Source: an uncultured Prevotella sp. (GTDB lineage: Bacteria > Bacteroidota > Bacteroidia > Bacteroidales > Bacteroidaceae). From it: a stretch of DNA of 30,138 bases. The stretch is from the NCBI GenBank assembly GCA_900541575.1, contig UQKO01000027.1:1-30138 (forward strand), read 5' to 3'. A program made the translations under genes and the position numbers. The stretch's first letter is position 1. Every line of letters begins with the position of its first letter. Of this stretch, positions 1 to 6,847 are shown piece after piece. The notes under the pieces were generated by a model. The model saw nothing but the letters and a program-made list of their open reading frames with translations. It was not told the DNA's origin and searched no databases.

Positions 1-50
1 CCCAACCGCGCCGATGGTACTGCACACCCGCGGGAGAGTAGGTCGCCGCC
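1..50 (+). rRNA. 5S ribosomal RNA, 3' end only (partial)
   Basis: The first 50 bases match the conserved 3' part of bacterial 5S rRNA: the GCGCCGATGGTACTGC block followed by GGGAGAGTAGGTCGCCGCC, which is the usual terminal stem strand. The 5' part lies outside the window, so an rRNA operon probably ends here. The exact 3' end is placed by similarity to known 5S genes and could be off by a few bases. Confidence 0.9.
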
Positions 51-61
51 AATTTTATTCC

Positions 62-100
62 AAGCCTCTTTCAGACACATGCCTGAGAGAGGCTTTATTA
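62..100 (+). terminator. rRNA operon terminator hairpin
   Basis: Arms at 62-74 and 83-95 pair over 13 bp (AAGCCTCTTTCAG with CTGAGAGAGGCTT, one T-G wobble) around an 8-base loop. A T-rich stretch (TTTATTATTTT) follows. It sits just after the 5S gene, where an rRNA operon terminator is expected. Confidence 0.85.
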
Positions 101-118
101 TTTTAGCACGAAGTATTC

Positions 119-162
119 CCTTAAACTCATTAAACTCCTAAACTTATTAAACTCCTAAATTC
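119..162. repeat. Short tandem repeat, 17-bp unit
   Basis: Two copies of ATTAAACTCCTAAACTT-like sequence (129-145 and 146-162, differing near the end) follow a partial copy that starts near 119. The motif is low in complexity and non-coding. A similar AAACTCC motif recurs in the hairpin after pyk (11473-11514). Confidence 0.6.
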
Positions 163-269
163 ATCTTCTATTACACCAAATTTGAGAGATTTCTTATGCA
201 AGAGTAAATATAAATGAAGATGAATTACATTTTATTTGCAGAAAGTAAGAAATATAAGAAATGTTTGCT

Positions 270-277
270 TATATTTG
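270..277 (+). promoter_or_regulatory. Possible -7 promoter element (TATATTTG)
   Basis: TATATTTG fits the Bacteroidetes -7 consensus TAnnTTTG and lies about 125 bases before the start codon of the surface-protein gene at 402. I see no good -33 TTTG at 19-21 bp upstream, so the call is weak. Confidence 0.3.
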
Positions 278-401
278 CAACAGATAAACAACAGTTTGGC
301 AAATGAAGCAAATTTAGTTGCGTTAGTAATGTGCTATCTGTGTGTTCATATCGACCTAACTAATACAAGAGGATATTCCCAATCTTTACCCACGTCTTAC
401 T

Positions 402-2342
402 ATGCAAGATCAACACACCACACGACAAACACTATTTCGCTTCTGTACACTAACCTTGTTAGTATTTTTAGTTACGCTCACGGCGAGTGCACAAACAATC
501 ATTTTTGAAGAGACTTTTGATGAATTTAAAGGTAGTGGACCTATTGAGGGCGAAGCTGATTCATGGTCAGGACTTACTCTGAATGCCGTAGAGAGCAGTG
601 ACTTACCCACAGGATGGAAAATGTCTGGCAATACGTCGGATGGCAATAGTTCTGTGCGTAAAGCGAATTATTGCGTTTGTGTTGGTTCTTCTTCTAAAAG
701 TAGTAGCTCAAATTATAGCGATTTAGCTTATCTCCAAACAGCCCCTATTAAGGAAGTCGGAACGTACATTTTGTCTTTCAGAGCAGCTGCGTGGAATCTT
801 GACATAGAGCAAACCACTCTCAAACTTGGTACAAATAGTGACGGTAATTTAAGTTATGACAGCCCTTCTTTTACGCTTGAAAAAGCGAAGTTTAATATCT
901 ATTCTACAAAGGTAATCGTTCTCAGGGAAAATTCCCCCATCCGTTTCAAAAATGTAAATAGAGCATATAGTCGCTTCTTTCTTGACGATATAAAGTTGGT
1001 GAAGATGGACGAGAGTAGTTCTGGAGAGGAGGCTGGTGGTACAACCGGAGGAGAATCTGGAAGTGAGACTGGCAGCGAAACAGGAGGTAGCACAGGTGGA
1101 GATACCCCCTCGGCAGAATCAGGCATATTATTCAAAAGATCTACAAGTTTTGAAGTAGGAAAAGAGTATTTGATTGCGAGCAAAGACGATGCGGGTGTCT
1201 ATTATATAATGGATCCTCAAAATACCAATAAAAATAGATGCTTGAATCGTGTGAAGATTGGTACGGCTTCAAACGACAAGTTGAACTTCCCAAAAGAGGG
1301 GGCGTATAAGCCTTATTTAATTATTTTCGAAAATACTCAAAGCCCCTACAGACTGCACTCAGTAAGTGTATCAAAGGACATCAAGCTTTATAACGATAAA
1401 GATGCATCCAAATACTTTAAAATGACGAGTTGTAGCGATGCTAAAAGTACTGCAGTCTGGACACTTGGAGATAAAGTTTTCGGGGAAGACGGCAGTTTCT
1501 TAGTAAAGTGTGGTGGAAGATATCTTGAGATGTCTTCTGATAACCAAGTTGATGATTTTCGTACGTATTTGAAAGAAAATTATGCATGTCCCATCTACCT
1601 TTACGAAAAGGTAGAAAAATCCCCTGTTGGCACAATAAGCATAGTCGCTCCCGAGGGCTATGGCACTTATTATACGGACAAGAGTTTTATAATGCCCGAG
1701 GGTGTTGATGGTGCTATTGTAAGCGACATTAGTGATGATGGTAAATTGCAGATAAACTGGAAATATCCGGCAGGAACTACTGTTCCTGCAAATACGGGTC
1801 TCCTTGTGTATGCAAGTCAGAAGGGTAGCTATCAATGTTATGAAGCAGGTACTTCAGATAATGGGGGCAGCAATGGTAGCAGCGATCTTTCTGGTAATGC
1901 TGCTAATGGAATTGGGCAAACCAATAATGAGGTAGCAGGAAGTGCAGCAAAAGAAACAAATTATTTACGTGGAACTATAGAAAAGATTCAGGTGCCTGAG
2001 GATGCCAGTTCATATAGGTTCTATCAACTTACGTATGGCTTAGTAGATAATGTGCGCACCATCGGTTTCTTTTATGCCAGTGAAGATGGCGGCACTTTCA
2101 TCAATGGAGCAAATAAAGCTTATCTAGCAATTCCACGATCGATGAGTTCAGTAAGCAGTTTGTACAGCTTGAGCCATAATCTAGGTACTACGGGCATCGA
2201 CCAATCTCTTACTGAAACCATACACGACCATGTTCCTTGTACAATCTACAGCATTACTGGGCAACGGCTTACAGCCACGGACTTGAGGCAATTGCCTAAG
2301 GGAGTGTACATCATCAAAGGAAAGAAGATAATGGTAAAATAG
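402..2342 (+). CDS. Secreted multidomain surface protein with type IX-like C-terminal sorting tail
   Basis: A 646-residue protein. Residues 1-30 form a signal peptide with a hydrophobic core and a probable cut after TASA. Residues 31-201 look like a beta-rich jellyroll or choice-of-anchor-type domain (start EETFDEF, end FFLDDIKLV). A Gly/Ser/Glu/Thr-rich linker follows (205-240), then a second beta-rich domain (241-405) that may be trefoil-like. Residues 450-595 carry a module with VPANTGLLVY, a GFFYAS-type strand and NKAYLAIP. The end (613-646, SITGQRL then LPKGVYIIKGKKIMVK) resembles the type IX secretion C-terminal tail, so surface display is likely. The same end module occurs in the protein encoded at 27264-30138. 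No catalytic motif is recognised and the ligand is unknown. The start at 402 is chosen because it opens directly into the signal peptide. Confidence 0.8.
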   Translation: MQDQHTTRQTLFRFCTLTLLVFLVTLTASAQTIIFEETFDEFKGSGPIEGEADSWSGLTLNAVESSDLPTGWKMSGNTSDGNSSVRKANYCVCVGSSSKSSSSNYSDLAYLQTAPIKEVGTYILSFRAAAWNLDIEQTTLKLGTNSDGNLSYDSPSFTLEKAKFNIYSTKVIVLRENSPIRFKNVNRAYSRFFLDDIKLVKMDESSSGEEAGGTTGGESGSETGSETGGSTGGDTPSAESGILFKRSTSFEVGKEYLIASKDDAGVYYIMDPQNTNKNRCLNRVKIGTASNDKLNFPKEGAYKPYLIIFENTQSPYRLHSVSVSKDIKLYNDKDASKYFKMTSCSDAKSTAVWTLGDKVFGEDGSFLVKCGGRYLEMSSDNQVDDFRTYLKENYACPIYLYEKVEKSPVGTISIVAPEGYGTYYTDKSFIMPEGVDGAIVSDISDDGKLQINWKYPAGTTVPANTGLLVYASQKGSYQCYEAGTSDNGGSNGSSDLSGNAANGIGQTNNEVAGSAAKETNYLRGTIEKIQVPEDASSYRFYQLTYGLVDNVRTIGFFYASEDGGTFINGANKAYLAIPRSMSSVSSLYSLSHNLGTTGIDQSLTETIHDHVPCTIYSITGQRLTATDLRQLPKGVYIIKGKKIMVK

Positions 2343-2448
2343 ATATTGGGCTGAATGCTACCAATGCTTTCAAAGCTTCCAATTCTCCGACCGATAATAA
2401 ACATTCGTCACACAGAAACCTATCTGAAAAGAATATATCCGTCAGTCT

Positions 2449-2619
2449 ATGAAATTGATTTATAGTGCACCCTTGTGCAAGATTATCTTGTTGCAAACTT
2501 CTGGAGTCTTAGCCTTAAGTGATCGTAATCCTACGCCCTCGAAATATGATATAGTGAAGGAGGACAATGCAGATCAGCTTACAAACAAAAGAATTTGGGA
2601 TGAAAGAAAGTGGCCATAA
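2449..2619 (+). CDS. Possible 56-residue small protein
   Basis: An ATG at 2449 opens an uninterrupted frame to TAA at 2617-2619. The product starts MKLIYSAPLCKIILL, continues GVLALSD, is acidic and polar in its second half and ends WDERKWP. From general knowledge, short Bacteroidales proteins often show a Y..P start, a hydrophobic stretch, an LA.SD motif and a tryptophan near the end; this frame fits that pattern but I cannot confirm membership. It follows the surface-protein gene by 106 bases in the same direction and precedes the shared terminator, so the two may be co-transcribed. No clear ribosome binding site or separate promoter is visible. It could be a chance frame. Confidence 0.4.
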   Translation: MKLIYSAPLCKIILLQTSGVLALSDRNPTPSKYDIVKEDNADQLTNKRIWDERKWP

Positions 2620-2671
2620 TGTGTGGTTATGCTGATTGGACAGCAATAATTTATTAACACGGAATGATAGC

Positions 2672-2729
2672 AAAAAGGCTCTACAGGAATTTGTTGGAGG
2701 ATTTCTCCCTATTCTTGTAGAGCCTTTTT
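2672..2729. terminator. Bidirectional terminator between convergent genes
   Basis: Arms at 2672-2690 and 2711-2729 pair over 19 bp with a single G-T wobble. The outer five base pairs are A/T runs, so each strand gets a T tract after the GC-rich core (GGCTCTACA). The loop contains a small nested GGAG/CTCC stem. It lies between the converging surface-protein/small-protein unit (+) and miaB (-) and can serve both. Confidence 0.9.
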
Positions 2730-2831
2730 AGAAAACAAGTGTTTGTTGGATCCATGGATAAGAGCCAACTATACTTGAAGATGTTGTGTGTGCAGGATTT
2801 CAAAAACTCATGTACATTTCAGAATCTAGCC

Positions 2832-4154
2832 TTATTTCACTTCTATGCCTTTGAGGGTGGCGGATGAGGAATCGGTTATTTTGACGCGGACGTAATCGCC
2901 GGGATGGTGTGTGCCACGATCGAATACGACTACTTTATTCTGCTCGGTGCGGCCGAAGAGTTGGTCACGAGAGCGCTTGCTTACTCCCTCTACGAGGATT
3001 TCGTACTCTTTACCGATGCAGCGTTGGTTGCTCTCGGCGCTGAGTTCGTTTTGCAAGGCGATGAGTTCTTCGAGACGATGAATCTTTGTTTCCTCGGGCA
3101 CATCATCGGGAAGGTGGCGTGAGGCGTAAGTGCCAGGGCGCTCACTATATTTGAACATAAATGAGGAATCGTAGCCACACTCTTTCATGAGCGAAAGTGA
3201 GAGTTGGTGATCTTCTTCAGTTTCGGAGCAATAACCGGCGAAGATATCAGTTGAAAGTCCGCAATCGGGGATGATACGGCGAATGGCAGCTACGCGGTCG
3301 AGATACCATTCGCGTGTATACTTGCGGTTCATGAGTTTGAGAATGCGATTGGAGCCGCTCTGTACGGGCAGATGGATGTGTCGGCACACGTTGGGTTCTT
3401 CGGCGATAACGTGGAGGGTCTCGTCGCTCATATCTTTGGGATGACTTGTAGAGAAGCGAATGCGCATGCTAGGTACGGCGCGTGCTACGGTGCGTAGCAG
3501 TTCAGGGAAGCGAATCTCCGATCCATCGGCTTTCTTCCAGCAATAAGAGTTGACGTTCTGACCAAGGAGGGTCACTTCCTTGTAATTGCGTGCTTCGAGA
3601 TCCTTTACTTCGGTGAGAATGCTTTCTATGTCGCGTGAACGTTCACGTCCTCGTGTGTAGGGTACGATGCAATAGTGACAGAAGTTGTTGCAGCCACGCA
3701 TGATGCTCACGAATCCTGAGATGCGGCTACCGCAGTAGCGTTCGGGCACGATGTCGCGGTAGGTTTCTGTGGTGCTAAGTTCAATGTCTATGGCCTTATG
3801 GCCAGCTTCGGCTTGTGCGATGAGGTCGGGCAGTGAGAGGTAGGCGTCGGGACCAGCTACGAGGTCAGCTCCATGCTCGTTGAGCAGATCGTCTTTTACG
3901 CGTTCGGCCATGCATCCGAGCACGCCGACGATGAGTTTACGCCCTTTGCGACGCATCGCGTTGAGGGCTTCGAGTCGGTGGATGATTTTCTGTTCGGCGT
4001 TGTCGCGTACGGAGCAAGTATTGAGGAATATGGCATCAGCTTCGTCGATTGTCTCGCAAGGTTCGTAGCCAGCCATTTTCATAACGGATGCCACTACTTC
4101 GCTGTCGGCCACGTTCATTTGGCAGCCATATGTTTCTATGAAGAGATGTTTCAT
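2832..4154 (-). CDS. miaB: tRNA-2-methylthio-N6-dimethylallyladenosine synthase MiaB
   Basis: A radical-SAM methylthiotransferase that adds a methylthio group at C2 of isopentenyl-adenosine 37 in tRNAs reading UNN codons. The 440-residue protein has the family order: an N-terminal UPF0004 domain with cluster cysteines C11 (YGCQMN), C47 (NTCSV) and C81 (LGCMAER); the radical-SAM cysteines C155, C159 and C162 (RGCNNFCHYCIVPYTRGRE); and a C-terminal TRAM domain (from about residue 375). Length is normal. The frame runs upstream to a TTG at 4244, but the extra 30 residues are not family-like and overlap the rpsO terminator, so the ATG at 4154 (MKHLFIETYGC) is preferred. It lies 145 bases after rpsO on the same strand, with the rpsO terminator between, so it is probably transcribed separately. 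Confidence 0.96.
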   Translation of the reverse strand: MKHLFIETYGCQMNVADSEVVASVMKMAGYEPCETIDEADAIFLNTCSVRDNAEQKIIHRLEALNAMRRKGRKLIVGVLGCMAERVKDDLLNEHGADLVAGPDAYLSLPDLIAQAEAGHKAIDIELSTTETYRDIVPERYCGSRISGFVSIMRGCNNFCHYCIVPYTRGRERSRDIESILTEVKDLEARNYKEVTLLGQNVNSYCWKKADGSEIRFPELLRTVARAVPSMRIRFSTSHPKDMSDETLHVIAEEPNVCRHIHLPVQSGSNRILKLMNRKYTREWYLDRVAAIRRIIPDCGLSTDIFAGYCSETEEDHQLSLSLMKECGYDSSFMFKYSERPGTYASRHLPDDVPEETKIHRLEELIALQNELSAESNQRCIGKEYEILVEGVSKRSRDQLFGRTEQNKVVVFDRGTHHPGDYVRVKITDSSSATLKGIEVK

Positions 4155-4224
4155 GGGTAGGGGAGTGTGATGTGGATGGATGAAATAGATTCTGAGCGTA
4201 CTTTGTTTGTAGGGGGATGTTCGA

Positions 4225-4264
4225 AAGAAAAAATCCCGCTCCAACGATTAGGTTAGGCGGGATT
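4225..4264 (-). terminator. rpsO terminator
   Basis: On the minus strand the arms 4264-4257 and 4239-4232 pair as AATCCCGC with GCGGGATT, followed by a run of T (plus-strand A run at 4228-4233). It lies 36 bases past the rpsO stop codon and upstream of miaB. Confidence 0.8.
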
Positions 4265-4299
4265 AGGCTTTCTGCCGGGAAGAGCCCTTGGCGGAAGTA

Positions 4300-4569
4300 T
4301 TACTTACGCAAGCCGAGGTTCTTCACGATGGCACGATAACGCTCAATGTCCTTGCGCTTGAGGTAGTTGAGCAGCGCGCGGCGCTTACCTACCATCTTAA
4401 CGAGTGAGCGTTCAGTCGTATGATCTTTACGGTTCTGCTTCATGTGCTCCGTCAAGTGGGCAATACGGTAAGAAAACAAGGCTACCTGGCTTTCTACTGA
4501 ACCGGTATCCGAATTAGACTGTCCGTACTTGCCAAAGATCTCTTTCTTCTTTTCAGAATCTAAGTACAT
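4300..4569 (-). CDS. rpsO: 30S ribosomal protein S15
   Basis: An 89-residue protein of the normal S15 length. It carries the family blocks DTGSVESQVALFSYRI, LTEHMKQNRKDHTTERSL and RRALLNYLKRKDIERY, which form the helical bundle that binds the 16S rRNA three-way junction early in assembly of the small-subunit platform. The frame is open upstream as far as 4758, but only the ATG at 4569 (MYLDSEKKKEIF) gives the family N-terminus, and the longer form would run through its own promoter and into typA. The gene is monocistronic: a promoter at 4648-4678 and a terminator at 4225-4264 bracket it. Confidence 0.97.
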   Translation of the reverse strand: MYLDSEKKKEIFGKYGQSNSDTGSVESQVALFSYRIAHLTEHMKQNRKDHTTERSLVKMVGKRRALLNYLKRKDIERYRAIVKNLGLRK

Positions 4570-4641
4570 TGTGTATGAATTAATAATTTGGAATAGTTTG
4601 TTGCTAACTGCCTTGGGGAGCGAATCCTTTGAGCGGCATAG

Positions 4642-4697
4642 CGGTTGCAAAGGTACAAACTTCTTCTGTGAGAGCCAACCTTTGCAACCGTTTTTTT
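4642..4697 (+). repeat. Perfect 13-bp inverted repeat over the rpsO promoter, with a T7 run
   Basis: CGGTTGCAAAGGT (4642-4654) and ACCTTTGCAACCG (4678-4690) are exact reverse complements separated by 23 bases. TTTTTTT (4691-4697) follows on the plus strand, so the structure also reads as a plus-strand intrinsic terminator although both neighbouring genes run on the minus strand. It may act as a protein-binding dyad, as an antisense terminator, or both; the role is inference. Confidence 0.75.
4648..4678 (-). promoter_or_regulatory. rpsO promoter (TTGG, 19 bp, TACCTTTG)
   Basis: On the minus strand TACCTTTG (4655-4648) is an exact TAnnTTTG -7 match, and TTGG (4678-4675) lies 19 bp upstream where the -33 element is expected. 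It gives a leader of roughly 70 bases before the rpsO ATG. The elements overlap a perfect dyad (4642-4690). Confidence 0.7.
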
Positions 4698-4720
4698 GCA
4701 TTAAGTGCTGATTTTCTGTA

Positions 4721-6520
4721 TTAATCGCGTCCGGCGCGCTTACGTGCCAAGTGGTCAAGGATGATTTTGCGCATACGCATTGACTTCGGCGTCACTTCCA
4801 CGTATTCGTCTTCCTTGATGTATTCGAGTGCCTCTTCTAGTGAGAAAATGATGGGGGGCACGATGCGTGCTTTGTCGTCGGCGCCCGAGGCACGCATATT
4901 GGTGAGCTGTTTTGCTTTTGTCACGTTCACCACGAGGTCGTTTTCATGTACGTGTTCTCCCACAACCTGTCCAGCGTATACTTCGTCTTGTGGGTTGATG
5001 AAGAATCGTCCGCGATCTTGCAAATGGTCGATGGCATAGGCAAAGGCGGTACCGCTTTCAAGCGAAATCATCGAGCCGTTGAGACGGCGTTGAATCTCGC
5101 CCTTGTAAGGTTGATATTCTTTGAAGCGGTGTGCCATGATGGCTTCACCCTGTGATGCAGTGAGCACGTTGGTGCGCAGACCGATGATACCACGTGAGGG
5201 GATGTCGAATTCAATATCAACGCGGTCGCCCATGTTCATCATTGAAGTCATCTCGCCCTTACGGCGCGTTACCATATCGATCATCTTCGAAGCAAATTCT
5301 TCAGGTACGTTGATAGTGAGTTCCTCGATAGGCTCGCACTTCTGTCCATCAATTTCCTTATAGATTACTTGGGGTTGACCCACTTGGAGTTCGTAGCCTT
5401 CGCGACGCATTGTCTCGATGAGAATGGAGAGATGGAGCACACCGCGTCCGCTCACAATCCAAGAGTCGCCTGTCTCGTTGCGTTTTACGCGGAGGGCAAG
5501 GTCTTTTTCGAGTTCTTTCTCTAGTCGATCGTTGATATGGCGTGATGTGCAGAACTTACCTTCCTTACCGAAGAAAGGAGAATCGTTGATAGCGAAGAGC
5601 ATAGACATGGTAGGCTCATCGATTGCGATGGTGGGCAGAGGCTCGGGATTTTCGAAGTCGCAGATGGTGTCACCAATCTCGAAGTTTTCGAGACCTACCA
5701 CAGCGCATATATCACCAGAGCTTACGGCATCAGTCTTCTGTCGGCCCATGCCTTCGAAGGTGTGTACCTCTTTGATCTGTGTCTTCTCCATGGTGCCGTC
5801 GCGATGGGCGATAGTGCACTTCATGCCTTCGCTGATGGTGCCACGGTGAACGCGTCCCACAGCGATACGGCCTGTGTAGTTAGAGTAGTCGAGCGAGGTG
5901 ATGAGCATCTGGGGGGTGCCTTCGAGTTGCTGCGGAGCGGGGATAACTTCGATAATTTTGTCGAGCAGATAGTTGATGTTGTCGGTAGGCTTGTTGTAGT
6001 CTTCGCTCATCCAGCCATTCTTAGCAGAACCATATACTACTGGGAAGTCGAGCTGATCTTCCGTTGCGTTGAGGTCGCACATGAGGTCGAACACCATTTC
6101 ATACACCTCTTCGGGGCGACAATTGGGCTTGTCCACCTTATTTACCACTACGATGGGCTTGAGTCCGATTTGGAGAGCCTTCTGCAAGACAAAGCGTGTC
6201 TGTGGCATTGGTCCTTCGAATGCATCGACGAGGAGGATGCAACCATCGGCCATATTGAGCACGCGTTCTACCTCACCACCGAAGTCGGAGTGGCCCGGAG
6301 TGTCAATGATATTAATCTTTGTGTCCTTGTAACGGATGGACACATTCTTTGAGAGGATGGTTATACCGCGTTCGCGTTCAAGGTCGTTGTTGTCCAGAAT
6401 AAGTTCGCCAGCGTTCTGATTTTTGCGGAACAGGTGTCCGGCGAGTAGCATCTTGTCCACGAGAGTAGTCTTTCCGTGGTCTACGTGGGCAATGATGGCA
6501 ATGTTACGAATGTCTTGCAT
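4721..6520 (-). CDS. typA: Ribosome-associated translational GTPase TypA/BipA
   Basis: A 599-residue translation-factor GTPase of full family length, known to bind the ribosome, help 50S assembly and matter in stress or cold. The G domain shows G1 AHVDHGKTT (11-19), the switch region RERGITI, G3 DTPGHSD (73-79) and G4 NKVD (127-130). It is followed by the EF-Tu-like beta domain, the EF-G-type domain (LHLSILIETMRREGYE) and the TypA-specific C-terminus with GIIGLRTNVLTASQGEA. The ATG at 6520 (MQDIRNIAIIAHVDHG) is the family start. It runs in the same direction as rpsO but each has its own promoter. Confidence 0.97.
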   Translation of the reverse strand: MQDIRNIAIIAHVDHGKTTLVDKMLLAGHLFRKNQNAGELILDNNDLERERGITILSKNVSIRYKDTKINIIDTPGHSDFGGEVERVLNMADGCILLVDAFEGPMPQTRFVLQKALQIGLKPIVVVNKVDKPNCRPEEVYEMVFDLMCDLNATEDQLDFPVVYGSAKNGWMSEDYNKPTDNINYLLDKIIEVIPAPQQLEGTPQMLITSLDYSNYTGRIAVGRVHRGTISEGMKCTIAHRDGTMEKTQIKEVHTFEGMGRQKTDAVSSGDICAVVGLENFEIGDTICDFENPEPLPTIAIDEPTMSMLFAINDSPFFGKEGKFCTSRHINDRLEKELEKDLALRVKRNETGDSWIVSGRGVLHLSILIETMRREGYELQVGQPQVIYKEIDGQKCEPIEELTINVPEEFASKMIDMVTRRKGEMTSMMNMGDRVDIEFDIPSRGIIGLRTNVLTASQGEAIMAHRFKEYQPYKGEIQRRLNGSMISLESGTAFAYAIDHLQDRGRFFINPQDEVYAGQVVGEHVHENDLVVNVTKAKQLTNMRASGADDKARIVPPIIFSLEEALEYIKEDEYVEVTPKSMRMRKIILDHLARKRAGRD

Positions 6521-6555
6521 ACAATAAATTACTAATACCTATATGTTTTCGGGTG

Positions 6556-6586
6556 CAAAGTTAGTGCAAGGTGAGAGAAGAAACAA
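6556..6586 (-). promoter_or_regulatory. typA promoter (TTG, 20 bp, TAACTTTG)
   Basis: On the minus strand TAACTTTG (6563-6556) fits TAnnTTTG and a TTG (6586-6584) lies 20 bp upstream. The predicted start is about 30 bases before the typA ATG. The element lies at the edge of the first 86-bp repeat; the second repeat holds a one-base variant (TAACTTTC). Confidence 0.6.
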
Positions 6587-6726
6587 GGAAAAAAACTTGT
6601 TTTTTGCATTGGTTCTTCCGAGCCGCTGCCTAAGTTGCGTAGAAAGTTAGTGTAAGGTGAGAGAAGAGCAAAGAAAAAAACTCGTTTTTTGCTCTGATAC
6701 TCCGAGCGGCAGCCCAACTTAGGTGG
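6557..6726. repeat. 86-bp tandem direct repeat, two diverged copies
   Basis: Copy 1 (6557-6642) and copy 2 (6643-6726) share AAAGTTAGTG.AAGGTGAGAG, then an A-rich/T-rich hairpin segment, then CCGAGC.GC.GCC and AACTT/AAGTT ends. Each copy holds its own small stem: AAACAAG/CTTGTTT in copy 1 and AGAGCAAA/TTTGCTCT in copy 2, so the stems differ in sequence but are kept as stems. The two 3' ends are also partly reverse complements (CCTAAGTT at 6629-6636, AACTTAGG at 6716-6723). Confidence 0.75.
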
Positions 6727-6744
6727 AGTGGAAGTTTGTGTATA

Positions 6745-6794
6745 CGAGATGCACTGCAAAAGAAAGACAAACTTTTTCTTTGCAGTGCATCTCG
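6745..6794. repeat. Long palindrome, perfect 16-bp arms
   Basis: CGAGATGCACTGCAAA (6745-6760) pairs exactly with TTTGCAGTGCATCTCG (6779-6794), and the stem can extend inward past a one-base bulge using AGAAA/TTTCT. It lies 53 bases past the murI stop and is a good candidate transcription terminator, although no T run follows on the minus strand. Confidence 0.7.
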
Positions 6795-6847
6795 TGTGCG
6801 GGAATATGTGTTTAAACTAGAGGATCGTAAGTGACGTTTTTTGTGTT

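Larger units (their letters stand above)
53..401. other. Gap between 5S rRNA and the first surface-protein gene
   Basis: This AT-rich gap holds the rRNA terminator, a 17-bp tandem repeat (129-162) and a possible promoter element at 270-277. The reading frame opening at 236 overlaps the downstream gene in another frame and has no recognisable protein character, so I do not call it. Confidence 0.6.
2343..2831. other. 489-bp gap between the surface protein and miaB
   Basis: This stretch holds a possible small gene (2449-2619) and a strong bidirectional terminator (2672-2729). I see nothing in 2343-2448 or 2730-2831 beyond ordinary AT-rich spacer. Confidence 0.6.
6521..6847. other. 327-bp gap between murI and typA
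   Basis: It contains the typA promoter, an 86-bp tandem duplication (6557-6726) and a long palindrome (6745-6794). I see no gene; the minus-strand frame at 6532-6759 is made of the repeats and has no protein-like character. Confidence 0.7.

Noticed and set aside
236..508. 90-residue plus-strand frame after the rRNA terminator
   Set aside because: It overlaps the signal-peptide part of the surface-protein gene in another frame and has no protein-like features.
4155..4244. TTG start giving MiaB 30 extra residues
   Set aside because: The extra part covers the rpsO terminator and is not family-like; the ATG at 4154 gives the standard N-terminus.
4570..4758. Longer N-terminus for S15
   Set aside because: It would cross its own promoter and overlap typA; the residues do not match the S15 family.
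5762..6352. 196-residue plus-strand frame inside typA
   Set aside because: Antisense shadow of a strongly conserved gene; no recognisable domain.
6557..6726. CRISPR-like array
   Set aside because: Only two 86-bp copies with no spacers and no cas genes; a tandem duplication fits better.
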